Positions 35,603-46,865 of a stretch of 64,000 bases of DNA are shown piece by piece. Both the position numbers and the translations under genes were made by a program. Below the pieces are notes generated by a model. That model did no database searches, was not told the DNA's origin, and saw only the letters and a program-made list of their open reading frames with translations. The stretch spans positions 92,074 through 156,073 of the forward strand of contig JADFMN010000009.1 of NCBI GenBank assembly GCA_022563855.1, in the 5' to 3' direction. Origin of the DNA: Armatimonadota bacterium (lineage in GTDB: Bacteria; Armatimonadota; Fimbriimonadia; Fimbriimonadales; Fimbriimonadaceae). Numbering within the stretch: position 1 is the stretch's first letter; every line of letters begins with the position of its first letter.

Positions 35603-36856
35603 TTACCGATCCCGGAGAATCTTGATGGCTTGCTGACAAGCCGCGATCGCCAACTTTGCACGCTGTGGGAGCGGAGTTACCCTCTCATAGGCGCTGATCG
35701 CGAGTTCGTACCTTCGGATGGCGTCGGCCCGGCGACCAAGCTTTTCGTAGCACTGTGCCAGGCGCTGATTCGTGCTGCCGGGGCTGGCACCGGCAGCGAG
35801 CGCCTTTTCATACGCGTCAGCCGCCTTTTCATAGTTCGCCAAAATGTACTGCTGACGTGCTACCCGCGTCAGCGTATCCGCCAGCGCGGCGGTGTCGTCG
35901 ACGCTTTCACTGCCGTTCGACGTCGTCGTAGGTCCGCTGTTCTGCCCTTCGCTTGGCCTGATGTCGATGACGGAATTGCGGCCGCTGTTTGCTTGCCGGT
36001 CGTCTGAGCCAATCGGATCGGGTGGTGGATCAACGGTGTCGTTGTTGTCGTCCCTGACGGTCGGGACAGGCGTTCCTGGATTCACGGGGTAAGGCCCCGT
36101 GGGGGACAATCTTCTTGGGTCGACGATGCTTGGCGCGTTCGGATCGTACTGCTTGAGGATTCCTGGACTGTAGATATTGTTGGCACCTAGAAGCTCCGTG
36201 CCGATTTGCGCCGTTATGCTGTTGCCTGGCTGCGCAACTTCGCCGTTAGGCTGTCGATCCGATAGTGGCTGTGTGCCAACTGTCCCAGTCTGCGTGGGGA
36301 CACGCGGAAGTATTCTAAACGGCGTCACTTCGACGCCCTCCTGACCATCGTCAAGAGCTTGGACATCGTCAGTGGGTCTCGTCGCCAAGACCAACGCTGT
36401 GCCGGACGAAATGAGAAGCATCGCCGCAGCGATGGCAGCGCCCAGAGCCTGGGATTTGCGTTTCGGCGCATGATCGACGGCTATCGCCTCGGAGCCGATC
36501 AACTGTTTCAATCGGGTAACGCGAATTTCGTCGAGCTTTGATTCTGGTCGAACGCTCAAGATCTGCTCGAAACGGGCAAGTGCGGCGTCGTAGTCTCCAA
36601 GCGCTTCGAGGCAGTCTCCGTGCAACGCGAGCGCGGGTACGGAGAGCGGGTCGTCGTCCAGCACCGCGACCGCCACGTTGGCAGCATCCGTGTATCGGGC
36701 TGCGGCGAACAGCCGTTTGCCATCAGCGATCATCTCGGCATTCTCTTCGTGCCGAACCTCGCCAGGTACGACGGCTAGGGCAGCACCGCACTCACGGCAG
36801 AACTTGCTGTCTGCCATGTTTGCCTTGCCACACTTGTCGCACGCTACCAAATTCAA
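35603..36856 (-). CDS. Zinc-ribbon and TPR membrane protein
   Basis: 417 residues from the TTG at 36856, preferred because GAGGA lies five bases upstream; a TTG five codons earlier also is open. A zinc ribbon CDKCGKAN...FCRECGAAL opens the protein, then one TPR block (AALARFEQILSVRPE), one membrane segment (QALGAAIAAAMLLISSGTALVLAT), a ~150-residue Pro/Thr/Asp-rich disordered linker, and C-terminal TPR pairs (ILANYEKAADAYEKALAAGAS, AIRRYELAISAYERVTPLPQ). The layout puts the ribbon in the cytoplasm and the TPRs outside. Immediately precedes the TPR/CsgG-like gene (1-nt gap). Confidence 0.75.
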   Translation of the reverse strand: MNLVACDKCGKANMADSKFCRECGAALAVVPGEVRHEENAEMIADGKRLFAAARYTDAANVAVAVLDDDPLSVPALALHGDCLEALGDYDAALARFEQILSVRPESKLDEIRVTRLKQLIGSEAIAVDHAPKRKSQALGAAIAAAMLLISSGTALVLATRPTDDVQALDDGQEGVEVTPFRILPRVPTQTGTVGTQPLSDRQPNGEVAQPGNSITAQIGTELLGANNIYSPGILKQYDPNAPSIVDPRRLSPTGPYPVNPGTPVPTVRDDNNDTVDPPPDPIGSDDRQANSGRNSVIDIRPSEGQNSGPTTTSNGSESVDDTAALADTLTRVARQQYILANYEKAADAYEKALAAGASPGSTNQRLAQCYEKLGRRADAIRRYELAISAYERVTPLPQRAKLAIAACQQAIKILRDR

Positions 36857-36916
36857 AAGGCTTCCTCGCAACCTAGCACAGTGTACCAGCCACCAGCCTA
36901 ATGGACGGGTCAGACT

Positions 36917-37396
36917 CTACCTAGAGTTCGCCAAGCTAGTACCGTTCGAGCGACATTTCTTCATCGGGCGGCGATCTCGGTTCCGGCCCCCCCTTCTCGT
37001 TTCATCTTCATACACGTCGGCCAGACCTCGAAACGGGTAGCTGGTCCAAGCCTCGACCAGCTTCTTTGCAGCCTGAAAGAAGATGTTCTGGGCGCCCTGC
37101 TTGCTATGTCCGCGCCTTCGGCCGATAGACTCAAACGTGTGACCCGCCAGCCTCAAACTCACAACTTCCAACTGATTGCCGGTGAGATTGGCGCGATCCA
37201 AGATCGCCTTCCACTCCTTCTCGACGAGGTAAGTCGGTCTTCGGGAGTGGAACCCCGGTGGCAACTTCGCCTCGTACTGCCTCGCCTTGGTGAGCTTGCG
37301 ACGAAACGTATCGTCCCGGTAGTGCGGGCGCTGAGGGTCGCGGTCGACGGACGAAAGCAAGCGGTCTGCGTCGTACGATAGTTGGTCGATATACAT
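36917..37396 (-). CDS. HTH DNA-binding protein, sigma-70 region-4-like
   Basis: 159 residues, basic. The segment LTGNQLEVVSLRLAGHTFESIGRRRGHSKQGAQNIFFQAAKKL is a classic sigma region 4 / LuxR-like helix-turn-helix (L-T-x-x-Q...V..L...G.....I......S...V). An N-terminal coiled or linker region precedes it, and the C-terminal tail is Arg/Lys-rich and disordered. It lacks region 2, so it is a regulator rather than a complete sigma factor. A near-palindromic AT-rich site sits 21 bp upstream of the start and may be its own operator. Confidence 0.65.
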   Translation of the reverse strand: MYIDQLSYDADRLLSSVDRDPQRPHYRDDTFRRKLTKARQYEAKLPPGFHSRRPTYLVEKEWKAILDRANLTGNQLEVVSLRLAGHTFESIGRRRGHSKQGAQNIFFQAAKKLVEAWTSYPFRGLADVYEDETRRGGRNRDRRPMKKCRSNGTSLANSR

Positions 37397-37416
37397 TTAC
37401 GCAGTAGGTCTAATAC

Positions 37417-37436
37417 TAGTGTATATATGTATACTA
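37417..37436. promoter_or_regulatory. AT-rich near-palindrome upstream of the HTH gene
   Basis: A 20-bp site whose halves match at 8 of 10 base pairs (TAGTGTATAT / ATGTATACTA). It lies between the HTH gene start and the divergent gcvT region, in the most AT-rich part of this spacer. Operator role is inference. Confidence 0.35.
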
Positions 37437-37547
37437 TTCACGATCTGCCAAGCTCGTCAACCGTGGCCCGAAGAAAACCCTCAGAATCTGTCCACATCGG
37501 CCCTCTTGCAGCGACCGCGCTCCCACGAAGCCCGGCCTGCCAGCGGA

Positions 37548-37553
37548 TATAAT
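37548..37553 (+). promoter_or_regulatory. -10 box TATAAT, leaderless type (gcvT)
   Basis: A perfect consensus TATAAT sits six bases before the GTG start at 37560. No Shine-Dalgarno can fit. No convincing -35. Confidence 0.6.
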
Positions 37554-37559
37554 CGCTCG

Positions 37560-38654
37560 GTGAACCAGCCTTACCGGAAGACTCCGCTGCATGCCCAGCA
37601 CTCGAACGAAGGCGCGAGATTGGTCGAGTTCGCAGGGTATGAAATGCCGGTTCAGTACGGCGGCGTCATTCAAGAGTCTCAGGCTGTGCGGAAGGCGGTC
37701 GGAATGTTCGACGTCAGCCACATGGGTCGGCTCACTTTTACGGGCGCACAGGTTCTGGAGTACTTGGAACGGGTCACCACGAACGACGTCGCAAAGCTCG
37801 ACGATATGAAGGGCCAGTACTCGCTGTTGCCGAACTCCACGGGCGGCGTCGTCGACGACGTGATCGTCTACCGGATCGACGCGAACGAGTACCGGATGGT
37901 CGTGAACGCGGCAAACCACAAAAAGGACCTTGCTCACTTTCGCAGGGAGAACTCGTTCGGCGTCGAGATTGAGGACACGACCGATGACACGGCGATGATC
38001 GCCGTGCAAGGCCCAAGGGCGGCGCACGCGATCGGCTCGCTCTGCAACCGTCCGGGCGAACTGGCAAGCGCCAAGCTGTTTGGAGTCGTCGAGGCAGAGG
38101 TTGCGGGCTGCCCATGCTGGTGCGCTCGCAGCGGATACACCGGCGAGGACGGATTCGAGCTGATCTGCAGGGCTACCGACGCGCCAAAACTGTGGAAGGC
38201 GCTGCACGAAGCAGGCGTCGTGTCCTGCGGGCTAGGCGCGAGAGACGTTCTGCGAGTCGAGGCAGGGCTGCCGCTCTACGGCCACGAGCTGCTCGACGAC
38301 GTCAGTCCGATCGAGTCCGGGCTTGGCTGGGTCGTCAGCGAAGAGAAGGGTTTTCTCGGCAGTGAAATCGTAAATCGAATACGCAAAGAGGGGCCAAAGA
38401 GAAAGCTCCGCGGTATTCGGCTAGACGGGCGACGGCTGCTGATTCCTGGCATGTCGGTGATCGTGGAGGGACGCGAGGTGGGTAGTATCACGAGCGGGAT
38501 ATTCAGCCCGGAACTGAACTGCGGCATCGCGTTCGCGTTTCTCGATGCAGAGGTGAAGCTGAAGACCCCCTGCCAGGTCGAAATCCGGGGCAAGCGCGAG
38601 CCGGGCATGGTCGTTGGAAGGCGGTTTTATCGCCGACAAACCAGCACGGACTGA
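37560..38654 (+). CDS. gcvT: Aminomethyltransferase, glycine cleavage T protein
   Basis: 364 residues from the GTG at 37560, the usual size; the open frame is longer upstream but not conserved. The T protein transfers the methylene of aminomethyl-lipoyl-H to tetrahydrofolate in glycine cleavage. Motifs seen: RKTPLHAQHSNEGARLVEFAGYEMPVQYGG, MFDVSHMGRL, NDVAKL, LRVEAGLPLYGHEL (folate site region) and the C-terminal barrel GFLGSEIVNRIRKEGPKRKLRGIRL. Other gcv genes are absent from the window. TATAAT six bases before the start. Confidence 0.93.
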   Translation: MNQPYRKTPLHAQHSNEGARLVEFAGYEMPVQYGGVIQESQAVRKAVGMFDVSHMGRLTFTGAQVLEYLERVTTNDVAKLDDMKGQYSLLPNSTGGVVDDVIVYRIDANEYRMVVNAANHKKDLAHFRRENSFGVEIEDTTDDTAMIAVQGPRAAHAIGSLCNRPGELASAKLFGVVEAEVAGCPCWCARSGYTGEDGFELICRATDAPKLWKALHEAGVVSCGLGARDVLRVEAGLPLYGHELLDDVSPIESGLGWVVSEEKGFLGSEIVNRIRKEGPKRKLRGIRLDGRRLLIPGMSVIVEGREVGSITSGIFSPELNCGIAFAFLDAEVKLKTPCQVEIRGKREPGMVVGRRFYRRQTSTD

Positions 38655-38695
38655 GATTCGACGGACGGCCTGCCAACAATTGACTTAAGGATGCC

Positions 38696-39004
38696 ATGCA
38701 ACAGACAATCGACTGCCCGCTTCTAGGACTCGACACGGTCTTTCCCGACCAGTTGTACGTGTTGCGCCACGGCCCGTCGGCTAAGTACGGCTGCTACTGC
38801 TTCGATGGCGTGCACGGCTTGGCGTGCTTTTCGAATGACATCGCCGCGTTCCGTTTTGCCGAGTGGATCGATCTTTCGGGAATGGCTTGCGAAGAGGTCA
38901 GCTTCGACGAAGCTCGGAGAATAGCGCAAGACCGCCCGATGCCGATCGTCTCACTCATGCTGCTCGACGACCTCGACGCTCCCGAGATCCACTACGTCCG
39001 GTAG
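38696..39004 (+). CDS. Small hypothetical soluble protein
   Basis: 102 residues with an AAGGA Shine-Dalgarno five bases before the ATG, 41 nt after gcvT. No signal peptide or membrane segment; compact mixed alpha/beta composition (TVFPDQLYVLRHG, CYCFDGVHGLACF, IVSLMLLDDL). Not recognised. Probably co-transcribed with gcvT. It is followed by CTTCTCCCTTAGCC ... GGCTAAG-like and GGTCGACCTCCTGGGC repeat copies. Confidence 0.55.
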   Translation: MQQTIDCPLLGLDTVFPDQLYVLRHGPSAKYGCYCFDGVHGLACFSNDIAAFRFAEWIDLSGMACEEVSFDEARRIAQDRPMPIVSLMLLDDLDAPEIHYVR

Positions 39005-39198
39005 TCCCTTCTCCCTTAGCCTAGGGAGAAGGTTAGGATGAGGGAGCGAATTATGAAAGGCCTTGTCGATTCGCCGCCTACCTCAAGCCGACTCATGGAG
39101 GGTCGACCTCCTGGGCAACCTTAACGAACGGCGAGCACGAACTTGCAACGCTGGCTCTTTAGCATCATTCGAAACACATCGCCGAAATACGTCGTCAA

Positions 39199-39870
39199 AT
39201 GAGTGTAGTGGTGACAGCGGCGTTCCTCGCTCTTGCGATTCAGGATCAGAAGACAATCCACGATACTCGTGCGTGGCAGGACTACCAGCGCGAGCTCAAG
39301 AGCGCACAGATGCTCGAAGTGCGATGGGAGAAGACAGTCAAGGACAGCAAGGGTGAAGTGGTCACAAACTTCGTGCTCTACAAGATGGGGGACAAGGTCT
39401 CGCTCGAAGAAGAGGGGAAGTTCAAGACTGTCTGGAACGGCTCAAAGGGCATTAAGATCGATCATGAGAAGAAGGAGGCAAGACTGCTGGCTGAAAAGCC
39501 AGAGTTTGGGCCGGCTTTCTTCCTTGAAATCCCCGGCGTGCTCAAAGGCAAAGGCAACAAGCTTACATGGCGGCTGAAAGAATCGCTGGAGCGTTTGGGA
39601 GAGCGCGAATATCGAGCGGTGTCTGTACAGCTCCATCAGATAGACGCAATCGTGATCTACTCCTACTACTTCCACAAGGAGACTAACCTGGTGGCTCTTT
39701 TTTTAGCCGACTACATCGGTATGTGGGAGGGAGGTGAGAGCGTCAGGCGCTACCGGGTGAAGACGTTCGATACGTACGCGCTCTTGGACGACACCCCGTT
39801 TTCGCTAGAGCCGCCCAGAGGTTATCGCGTGGTTGGTGGAATTGGTGCCAGCGCTTCCGCAGGTGGATAA
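39199..39870 (+). CDS. Secreted hypothetical protein (possible LolA-like sheet)
   Basis: 223 residues with a short hydrophobic N terminus (MSVVVTAAFLALAI). The body alternates strands and charged turns (MLEVRWEKTVKDSKGEVVTNFVLYKMGDKVSLEEEGKFKTVW, KIDHEKKEARLL) as in LolA/LolB-type half-barrels, and ends in a Gly/Ala-rich tail. Similarity to a named family is uncertain. Real gene status is supported by length and absence of a competing frame. Confidence 0.5.
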   Translation: MSVVVTAAFLALAIQDQKTIHDTRAWQDYQRELKSAQMLEVRWEKTVKDSKGEVVTNFVLYKMGDKVSLEEEGKFKTVWNGSKGIKIDHEKKEARLLAEKPEFGPAFFLEIPGVLKGKGNKLTWRLKESLERLGEREYRAVSVQLHQIDAIVIYSYYFHKETNLVALFLADYIGMWEGGESVRRYRVKTFDTYALLDDTPFSLEPPRGYRVVGGIGASASAGG

Positions 39871-39920
39871 CAAGTCCTTTCCTGGTATTGGTTCTCGCTG
39901 AACTGTGGAATACTATGTTA

Positions 39921-39999
39921 GCTGAGGAGCGTTGCGATCCCGAGGTTTGTCGGGACCAGGCTCAGCGAAGGGCTCAATTCAGCCCTATAAACGGCGCTC
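39921..39999 (+). ncRNA. SAH (S-adenosylhomocysteine) riboswitch
   Basis: Matches the SAH riboswitch fold: P1 GCTGAG (39921-39926) with CTCAGC (39961-39966), P2 TCCCGA (39938-39943) with TCGGGA (39950-39955), the conserved GAGGAGCG core, and a P4 pseudoknot GAGCG (39927-39931) with CGCTC (39995-39999) preceded by AACGG. The variable insert forms an extra hairpin AGGGCT/AGCCCT (39969-39974 / 39981-39986). It stands before ahcY, which breaks down the ligand; high SAH should switch the gene on. Confidence 0.85.
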
Positions 40000-40031
40000 G
40001 CGAATTACGTTCGCGGGCGCTCTTCTAGTTT
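39994..40031 (+). terminator. Riboswitch-controlled intrinsic terminator
   Basis: GCGCTCGCGAA (39994-40004) pairs with TTCGCGGGCGC (40010-40020), an 11-bp stem with one G-U pair and a 5-nt loop, followed by TCTTCTAGTTT. Its 5' arm contains the CGCTC strand of the pseudoknot (39995-39999), so ligand-bound riboswitch and terminator are mutually exclusive. Confidence 0.65.
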
Positions 40032-40037
40032 AGGAGC

Positions 40038-40081
40038 GCGGACTCTTAGTCCGCATCCAGGCCCGTGGACTCTTAGTCCGC
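40038..40081. repeat. Pair of GGACTCTTAGTCC hairpins in the ahcY leader
   Basis: GCGGACT-CTT-AGTCCGC (40038-40054) and a near copy (40065-40081) are two 7-bp palindromes in tandem, 10 nt apart; further copies lie around 14762, 14785 and 53705. Confidence 0.6.
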
Positions 40082-40121
40082 AGAACAGAAGAGCGCCGCC
40101 TACAAAAACCGAGAAGAGAAC

Positions 40122-41537
<1,416 letters not shown>

Positions 41538-41540
41538 AAG

Positions 41541-41679
41541 GAGCGCGGGGGTTCGCCCCGCACCCCGGTTCGCGGGCGTTCGGCCCGCAAGAGCTATCGC
41601 CCAGCAAGAGCGGGACGATAGCGCGTGATGGATCGCGGGGGTTCGCCCCGCACCCCGCTCCGCGAGCGTTCGGCCCGCA
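41541..41679. repeat. Two REP-type palindromic repeats
   Basis: GAGCGCGGGGGTTCGCCCCG.. followed by CACCCCGGTTCGCGGGCGTTCGGCCCGC occurs at 41541-41589 and again, slightly varied, at 41633-41679. Each has two GC stems (GCGGGG/CCCCGC and GCGGGC/GCCCGC). They match the elements flanking the RAYT gene at 42502. Confidence 0.7.
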
Positions 41680-41715
41680 TGATCAGAGCGGAGCGCCCTT
41701 TTTCGCTCTCGTAAC

Positions 41716-42384
41716 CTATTTCAGGGACAGTCCTTCTGAAATCAAGAACTGCTCCCATTTGTAGATTGCATCAGGCAGAACCTTCTGGAGCTCGCCGATC
41801 TTGTTCCCATTCTCGTCATGGATGTCGCTGCCAAGCACAACCTCCATATTCGAACTCGTTCCACTACCCGATATTTCACCAGTCTGAAAGTCAAATGGCG
41901 CACCAATGATCTGGCCACTCTTAGCATAGGTGCCTGTTGATCGGTCGTACTTGAGCGTCGCGAACCGATCGACCTTCACAAGATTCGGTTTGTGCCCTGA
42001 AAACGGCGGTCCGTCAAGCTCACCGTGCTTGTCTGTATTTGCGAGATCGTGCACAAGCGAAACTGCTTGGTCAGACTTGATGAAAGTATCAACCTTACTG
42101 TCGTCACCGCCACTATTGCGGAGCCACTTTTTAGTGCGGTCTCGAATCCCCATGATCTCGTTTATTATTGATGCTGCATCACCATCAAGATCTTCTTGAG
42201 ATCGACCTCCCCTGAAGTCCTGCGTTAACGTGAAGCCGTCTTCGCTACTCTGAACTTCAGGTTCAAAGTCCTCTGGCTTGAGGTTGGTTTTGTCGCCAAA
42301 GGCAGCGTATACGCGCGCTAAGCGATTCTTGATTTCCGCTTCGGTCATGAAATCATTATGTCGTTTTTCAAACCTAGTGAACAT
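41716..42384 (-). CDS. Hypothetical protein, possible HEPN-like
   Basis: 222 residues, acidic, no membrane segment. The central KSDQAVSLVHDLANTDKHGELDG contains an H-D-x-x-N-x-x-K-H arrangement similar in flavour to HEPN-type RNA-binding or nuclease proteins, but the resemblance is weak. N terminus (MTEAEIKNRLARVYAAFGDKTNL) is helical. A start at 42348 is also possible. It sits between two REP copies, an accessory-looking position. Not recognised. Confidence 0.5.
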   Translation of the reverse strand: MFTRFEKRHNDFMTEAEIKNRLARVYAAFGDKTNLKPEDFEPEVQSSEDGFTLTQDFRGGRSQEDLDGDAASIINEIMGIRDRTKKWLRNSGGDDSKVDTFIKSDQAVSLVHDLANTDKHGELDGPPFSGHKPNLVKVDRFATLKYDRSTGTYAKSGQIIGAPFDFQTGEISGSGTSSNMEVVLGSDIHDENGNKIGELQKVLPDAIYKWEQFLISEGLSLK

Positions 42385-42445
42385 TTCGGCCTAGTTCCCT
42401 CGCGCACTCTTTTTTTGACTCTTAGTGAAAGGGGGCGAAAACATG

Positions 42446-42493
42446 GAGCGCGGGGGTTTGCCCCGCACCCCGGTCCGCGGGCGTTTGGCCCGC
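42446..42493. repeat. REP repeat, left flank of RAYT
   Basis: Same two-stem element as at 41541 (GGAGCGCGGGGGTTTGCCCC.. ..GCGGGCGTTTGGCCCGC), 9 bp before the end of the transposase gene. Confidence 0.75.
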
Positions 42494-42501
42494 ACGTGCT
42501 G

Positions 42502-43098
42502 TCAAGCCAGACGTCCGTCGTGGCCGATTCGACCAAAGGACGTAAAAGGCCAAAGCGAAGGGTCGTGGCAGAGCCCCGCCTTGACAGGATTCCATTCGAT
42601 GTACCGAGCGACCTTCTCATGGTGCTCGCTGTCTCTAATCAGCCTGTCAAAGAAATCCGGCTGCCACAAACGCCCGCTACCTCCAAGCGCTTCGTGGATG
42701 CACTTCGACGTATAGCTCTTGAGCGGACGAACGATGTCTGTCAGAGTAATCCCAGGGAGAGGTGTGACGAGCAAGTGGACGTGGTTCGGCATGACGCACC
42801 AAGCGTGCAAAACGTACTTCTTTCCGTTGTAAAAAATGATCGCCTCGTTGACGATCTTGCCGGCAACAGGGTTCCGTAACAGAAGCGATCCATGGCCTTG
42901 GTCAAGGTGCTTTTCGATACGACTGTACATCTCCTTCTTTTGCTCGCTGTCAGTCTTCGTAGAGAGTTCGCAGCGCCAGGCAGATATCAACGAAGCAGGC
43001 AGCGAGTCTGCCAATCGGAATGTCAAGAACTGTGTGGCGCTTCCCGCGTCGATGTGTGGCAAGTAGCCACGTGAGTATCTTCCCCGTGATTGATCCAT
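42502..43098 (-). CDS. REP-associated tyrosine transposase (RAYT, Y1 family)
   Basis: 198 residues. The HUH motif is HVHLLV within VMPNHVHLLVTP (metal-binding His-x-His), and the catalytic tyrosine lies in the following helix LKSYTSKCIHEALGGSGRLWQPDFFDRLIRDSEHHEKVARYIEWNPVKAGL, typical of TnpA_REP (Y1_Tnp) single-strand transposases that nick and spread REP elements. It is complete, with REP copies in opposite orientations on both sides, so the unit looks functional and mobile in cis. TAAACT lies nine bases before the ATG, preceded by a GGAG-like site. Confidence 0.92.
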   Translation of the reverse strand: MDQSRGRYSRGYLPHIDAGSATQFLTFRLADSLPASLISAWRCELSTKTDSEQKKEMYSRIEKHLDQGHGSLLLRNPVAGKIVNEAIIFYNGKKYVLHAWCVMPNHVHLLVTPLPGITLTDIVRPLKSYTSKCIHEALGGSGRLWQPDFFDRLIRDSEHHEKVARYIEWNPVKAGLCHDPSLWPFTSFGRIGHDGRLA

Positions 43099-43122
43099 CG
43101 CTCCATCAGTTTACTGCCTACG

Positions 43123-43196
43123 GCGGGCCAAACGCCCGCAGTCCGGGGTGCGGGGCAAACCCCCGCGCTCCTTTTTGGGGCGAACCCCCGCGCTCC
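43123..43196. repeat. REP repeats, right flank of RAYT, opposite orientation
   Basis: GCGGGCCAAACGCCCGC...GGGGCAAACCCCCGCGCTCC (43123-43171) is the reverse complement of the left copy; a second truncated copy GGGGCGAACCCCCGCGCTCC (43177-43196) abuts the stop codon of the next minus-strand gene. Confidence 0.75.
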
Positions 43197-43197
43197 G

Positions 43198-43701
43198 TCA
43201 GGGGCCGAGGTGGACGCCGATTCGGTAACAGATCAGGTCGACGAAGCTCATCGACTCCTCTTGCTGCGTGCCAGCGACGTCGGTCAGCTCCTTGATCTTG
43301 TGGCTCGGCCATTGCCAGAAGAACGCGTGATCGGACACGTATTCGCCCTCTCCAGTAAACGTGCAAAGGTCGAGCCGCTTGCCGCTCTTCAACCCGAGCC
43401 CGACCTCGAACTGTTCCGGCCCCTCGCGCTCGCCGCTCAGAAACCCGCCGCCGAGCGTGTGATCCAGGCACTCGTATGTGATGTAGGCGATCTGGTCGAA
43501 CGCGACCGTGTGCTGTCTGCGACCGACCCAAAGATAGCGAATGTCGATCCGCACAGTCCGCGTGCGCGAATCGATTGCGATGTTGCGCGAATAAGAGCCC
43601 AGCGTCAACACGTGCGTGAGCCAGGGCGACCTCGACGTCACGAGCTGCGGCGTCACTTTGACGACCGGTCGCGTAGAGAGGAACGAGATGTAGAACGCCA
43701 T
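43198..43701 (-). CDS. Hypothetical protein, possible bPH-like (paired with 43711)
   Basis: 167 residues, mostly beta strand: RTVRIDIRYLWVGRRQHTVAFDQIAYITYECLDHTLGGGF and FEVGLGLKSGKRLDLCTFTGEGE resemble the beta-strand core of bacterial PH-like domains. No membrane segment. It ends directly at a REP copy (stop at 43198-43200) and starts 9 nt after its operon partner. Family is tentative. Confidence 0.55.
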   Translation of the reverse strand: MAFYISFLSTRPVVKVTPQLVTSRSPWLTHVLTLGSYSRNIAIDSRTRTVRIDIRYLWVGRRQHTVAFDQIAYITYECLDHTLGGGFLSGEREGPEQFEVGLGLKSGKRLDLCTFTGEGEYVSDHAFFWQWPSHKIKELTDVAGTQQEESMSFVDLICYRIGVHLGP

Positions 43702-43710
43702 CTCTTGCGA

Positions 43711-44214
43711 TCACCTCCTATTCGACGCGTACTCTTTGAGGAAGGCGCGAAGGGGATGATGGTCAGGCGTGACTTGTTGGACAGCAGCGCTGAAGTCAGG
43801 AAACTCGCGAAGGAAGAGTGGAACCCAGAGACGGAACATATGTCCCTTCCCCTGCACGATTACAAAAATACCGACCCCATACCACGGTCGCCATGCTCGG
43901 TCGATATCATTGATCGGCATCTTCTGCCGGATACCGTATGCGTTGGACGTCGTTATAGAATCCGGTGTCAGATCGACCCGTGTAAGCCAGTTCATCAACG
44001 GCGTCACGATGATCGCCATTGCAGGCGGCACGATCAGCAGCTGCCAATAGTCGCGGCTCGACCATTGAAGGCCATAGATGGCGTGGAAAGTAAAGTGCAG
44101 AGCAGCGAAAGTCAATGCGGTAAACACCATGGTCACCACAAAGACCGGTAACAAAGGCACGCGGTACACCTTCTTCGCAAACGGCGGCCTTGACCAGTCG
44201 AACCCCTCTGGCAT
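43711..44214 (-). CDS. Two-TM membrane protein with PH-like domain
   Basis: 167 residues from the ATG at 44214; the longer frame upstream runs opposite groES. Two adjacent membrane segments ([25 protein letters not shown] and [23 protein letters not shown]) are followed by [46 protein letters not shown], a pattern shared by bPH2-type membrane proteins. TATCTT stands 6 nt before the ATG. Operon with 43198. Confidence 0.65.
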   Translation of the reverse strand: MPEGFDWSRPPFAKKVYRVPLLPVFVVTMVFTALTFAALHFTFHAIYGLQWSSRDYWQLLIVPPAMAIIVTPLMNWLTRVDLTPDSITTSNAYGIRQKMPINDIDRAWRPWYGVGIFVIVQGKGHMFRLWVPLFLREFPDFSAAVQQVTPDHHPLRAFLKEYASNRR

Positions 44215-44220
44215 AGGTCT

Positions 44221-44226
44221 AAGATA
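44221..44226 (-). promoter_or_regulatory. -10 box TATCTT, leaderless type
   Basis: Minus-strand TATCTT, 6 nt before the ATG at 44214. Confidence 0.4.
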
Positions 44227-44309
44227 CCTAGAATTCAGCTGGCACTCAATACCTATCTCTGCCAAAAACCCTTGCCTTACGACCCTGAAAAGAGCCAGAA
44301 TTAGCAATC

Positions 44310-44338
44310 GGCCCCGGCGAGTGCCAATTCGCCGGGCC
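44310..44338 (+). promoter_or_regulatory. Strong hairpin in the groES leader
   Basis: GGCCCCGGCGA (44310-44320) pairs with TCGCCGGGCC (44329-44338) with one bulged C and an 8-nt loop. The AGGAG ribosome site (44339-44343) begins directly after the stem. It may cap the mRNA 5' end, tune translation or end transcription from upstream. Confidence 0.45.
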
Positions 44339-44356
44339 AGGAGAAACGACACACAG

Positions 44357-44647
44357 ATGGCAAAGATCAAACCACTCGGCGACAAGGTCGTCGTGCAGGT
44401 TCTCGAGGCGGACGACAAGACCGCCGGAGGAATCATCCTGCCCGACTCGGCCAAGAAGAAGCCGACCGAAGGAAAGGTGATCGCAGTCGGAGACGGCCGC
44501 GTTCTAGACAACGGTGACCGCAACAAGCTCAGCGTGAAGAAGGGCGACCGCGTCCTCTTCAGCAAGTACGGCGGAAACGAAGTGACGCTCGATGGACAGG
44601 ACTACACGATCCTGGACGAGGATCAGATTTACGCGATACTTAACTAG
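44357..44647 (+). CDS. groES: Co-chaperonin GroES
   Basis: 96 residues: [41 protein letters not shown] with the mobile loop (residues ~17-33) and [24 protein letters not shown] at the C terminus. It caps the GroEL ring during protein folding. AGGAG precedes the ATG by 13 nt. The usual neighbour groEL does not follow directly: 532 nt carrying a four-helix-bundle gene lie between the two. Confidence 0.96.
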   Translation: MAKIKPLGDKVVVQVLEADDKTAGGIILPDSAKKKPTEGKVIAVGDGRVLDNGDRNKLSVKKGDRVLFSKYGGNEVTLDGQDYTILDEDQIYAILN

Positions 44648-44650
44648 CGC

Positions 44651-46817
<2,167 letters not shown>

Positions 46818-46831
46818 GTCGACTCGTATCT

Positions 46832-46858
46832 CCCTCCTCCTGCCCCGCAGGAGGGGGG
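46832..46858 (+). terminator. Terminator after groEL
   Basis: CCTCCTGC (46836-46843) and GCAGGAGG (46847-46854) close over a 3-nt loop; the stem continues with CCCT/GGGG (46832-46835 / 46855-46858), giving 12 pairs with one G-U, then CGTTTCT. Confidence 0.7.
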
Positions 46859-46865
46859 GCGTTTC

